From Myxococcales bacterium (GTDB taxonomy: Bacteria > Myxococcota_A > UBA9160 > SMWR01), in assembly GCA_022571825.1 (NCBI GenBank), contig JACZXC010000199.1:1-6071 (forward strand): a stretch of DNA of 6,071 bases, given 5' to 3'. Under the pieces are notes generated by a model that did no database searches, was not told the DNA's origin, and saw nothing but the letters and a program-made list of their open reading frames with translations. A program made the translations under genes and the position numbers. The stretch's first letter is position 1; each line of letters opens with the position of its first letter. This document shows positions 5,996 to 6,071 of the stretch, one piece after another.

Positions 5996-6071
5996 ATGCC
6001 GACTCCGCGTGTGCTCGCCCCGGTACCGCCCGCCGTTCGGGCACTGATCGACGCCCTCGCCGCCGCGGGGC
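5996..6071 (+). CDS. N-terminal fragment, probable CCA tRNA nucleotidyltransferase / poly(A) polymerase family (3' end outside window)
   Basis: From the ATG at 5996 the frame stays open to the window edge and gives 25 residues, starting MPTPRVLAPVPPAV and continuing RALIDALAAAG. This pattern, a short Pro-rich lead followed by an amphipathic helix ending in Ala-Ala-Gly, is how many CCA-adding enzymes and poly(A) polymerases begin just before their VGGxVRD nucleotide-binding motif; that motif would fall just beyond the edge and is not visible, so the call is tentative. Codon third positions are nearly all G or C. The gene is divergent from the acyltransferase operon with a 96-bp spacer and has a predicted leaderless start. 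Confidence 0.45.
   Translation, partial: MPTPRVLAPVPPAVRALIDALAAAG

Noticed and set aside
1..6071. tRNA, rRNA, riboswitch, CRISPR array, insertion sequence or phage remnant
   Set aside because: Nearly the whole window is occupied by intact coding genes, the few gaps are at most about 115 bp, and no clover-leaf, direct-repeat array, transposase or integrase motif was seen.

Overview
The window is G+C-rich bacterial chromosome (about two thirds G+C by eye, strong G/C preference at third codon positions), tightly packed, with no RNA gene, CRISPR array, insertion sequence or long repeat that I can see. Codon style, GTG and TTG starts, and the gene types (YfhO-family membrane protein, sulfatase-fold lipoprotein, PlsC-like acyltransferase) suit a Gram-negative, environmental bacterium of the Myxococcota / Desulfobacterota / Binatota type. 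That placement is an inference; no marker gene fixes the phylum.

Layout: (1) 2-145 +, the C-terminal end of an unidentified CDS. (2) 194-3303 -, a two-gene operon: a GT-C/YfhO-family membrane protein (967-3303) followed, with a 4-bp GTGA overlap, by an Alg5-like family 2 glycosyltransferase (194-970). (3) 3304-3418, a 115-bp divergent promoter region. (4) 3419-4774 +, a sulfatase/alkaline-phosphatase-superfamily lipoprotein whose formylglycine position is Thr. (5) 4783-5899 -, a two-gene unit running towards it: a lysophospholipid acyltransferase-like protein (5018-5899) and, overlapping its end, a small Cys-containing lipoprotein (4783 to about 5025). (6) 5996-6071 +, the N-terminal start of a probable CCA-adding tRNA nucleotidyltransferase / poly(A) polymerase, apparently leaderless.

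The glycosyltransferase probably charges a polyprenyl-phosphate carrier with a sugar, and YfhO is of the membrane class that uses such donors on the far side of the cytoplasmic membrane. The divergent Thr-type sulfatase-fold lipoprotein would work in the same compartment. Together they may form a small cell-envelope glycan or lipid modification cassette, reminiscent of the Bacillus CsbB-YfhO pair that glycosylates the LtaS product. This is a hypothesis from domain types and gene order. The acyltransferase and its small lipoprotein partner also point to envelope lipid metabolism.
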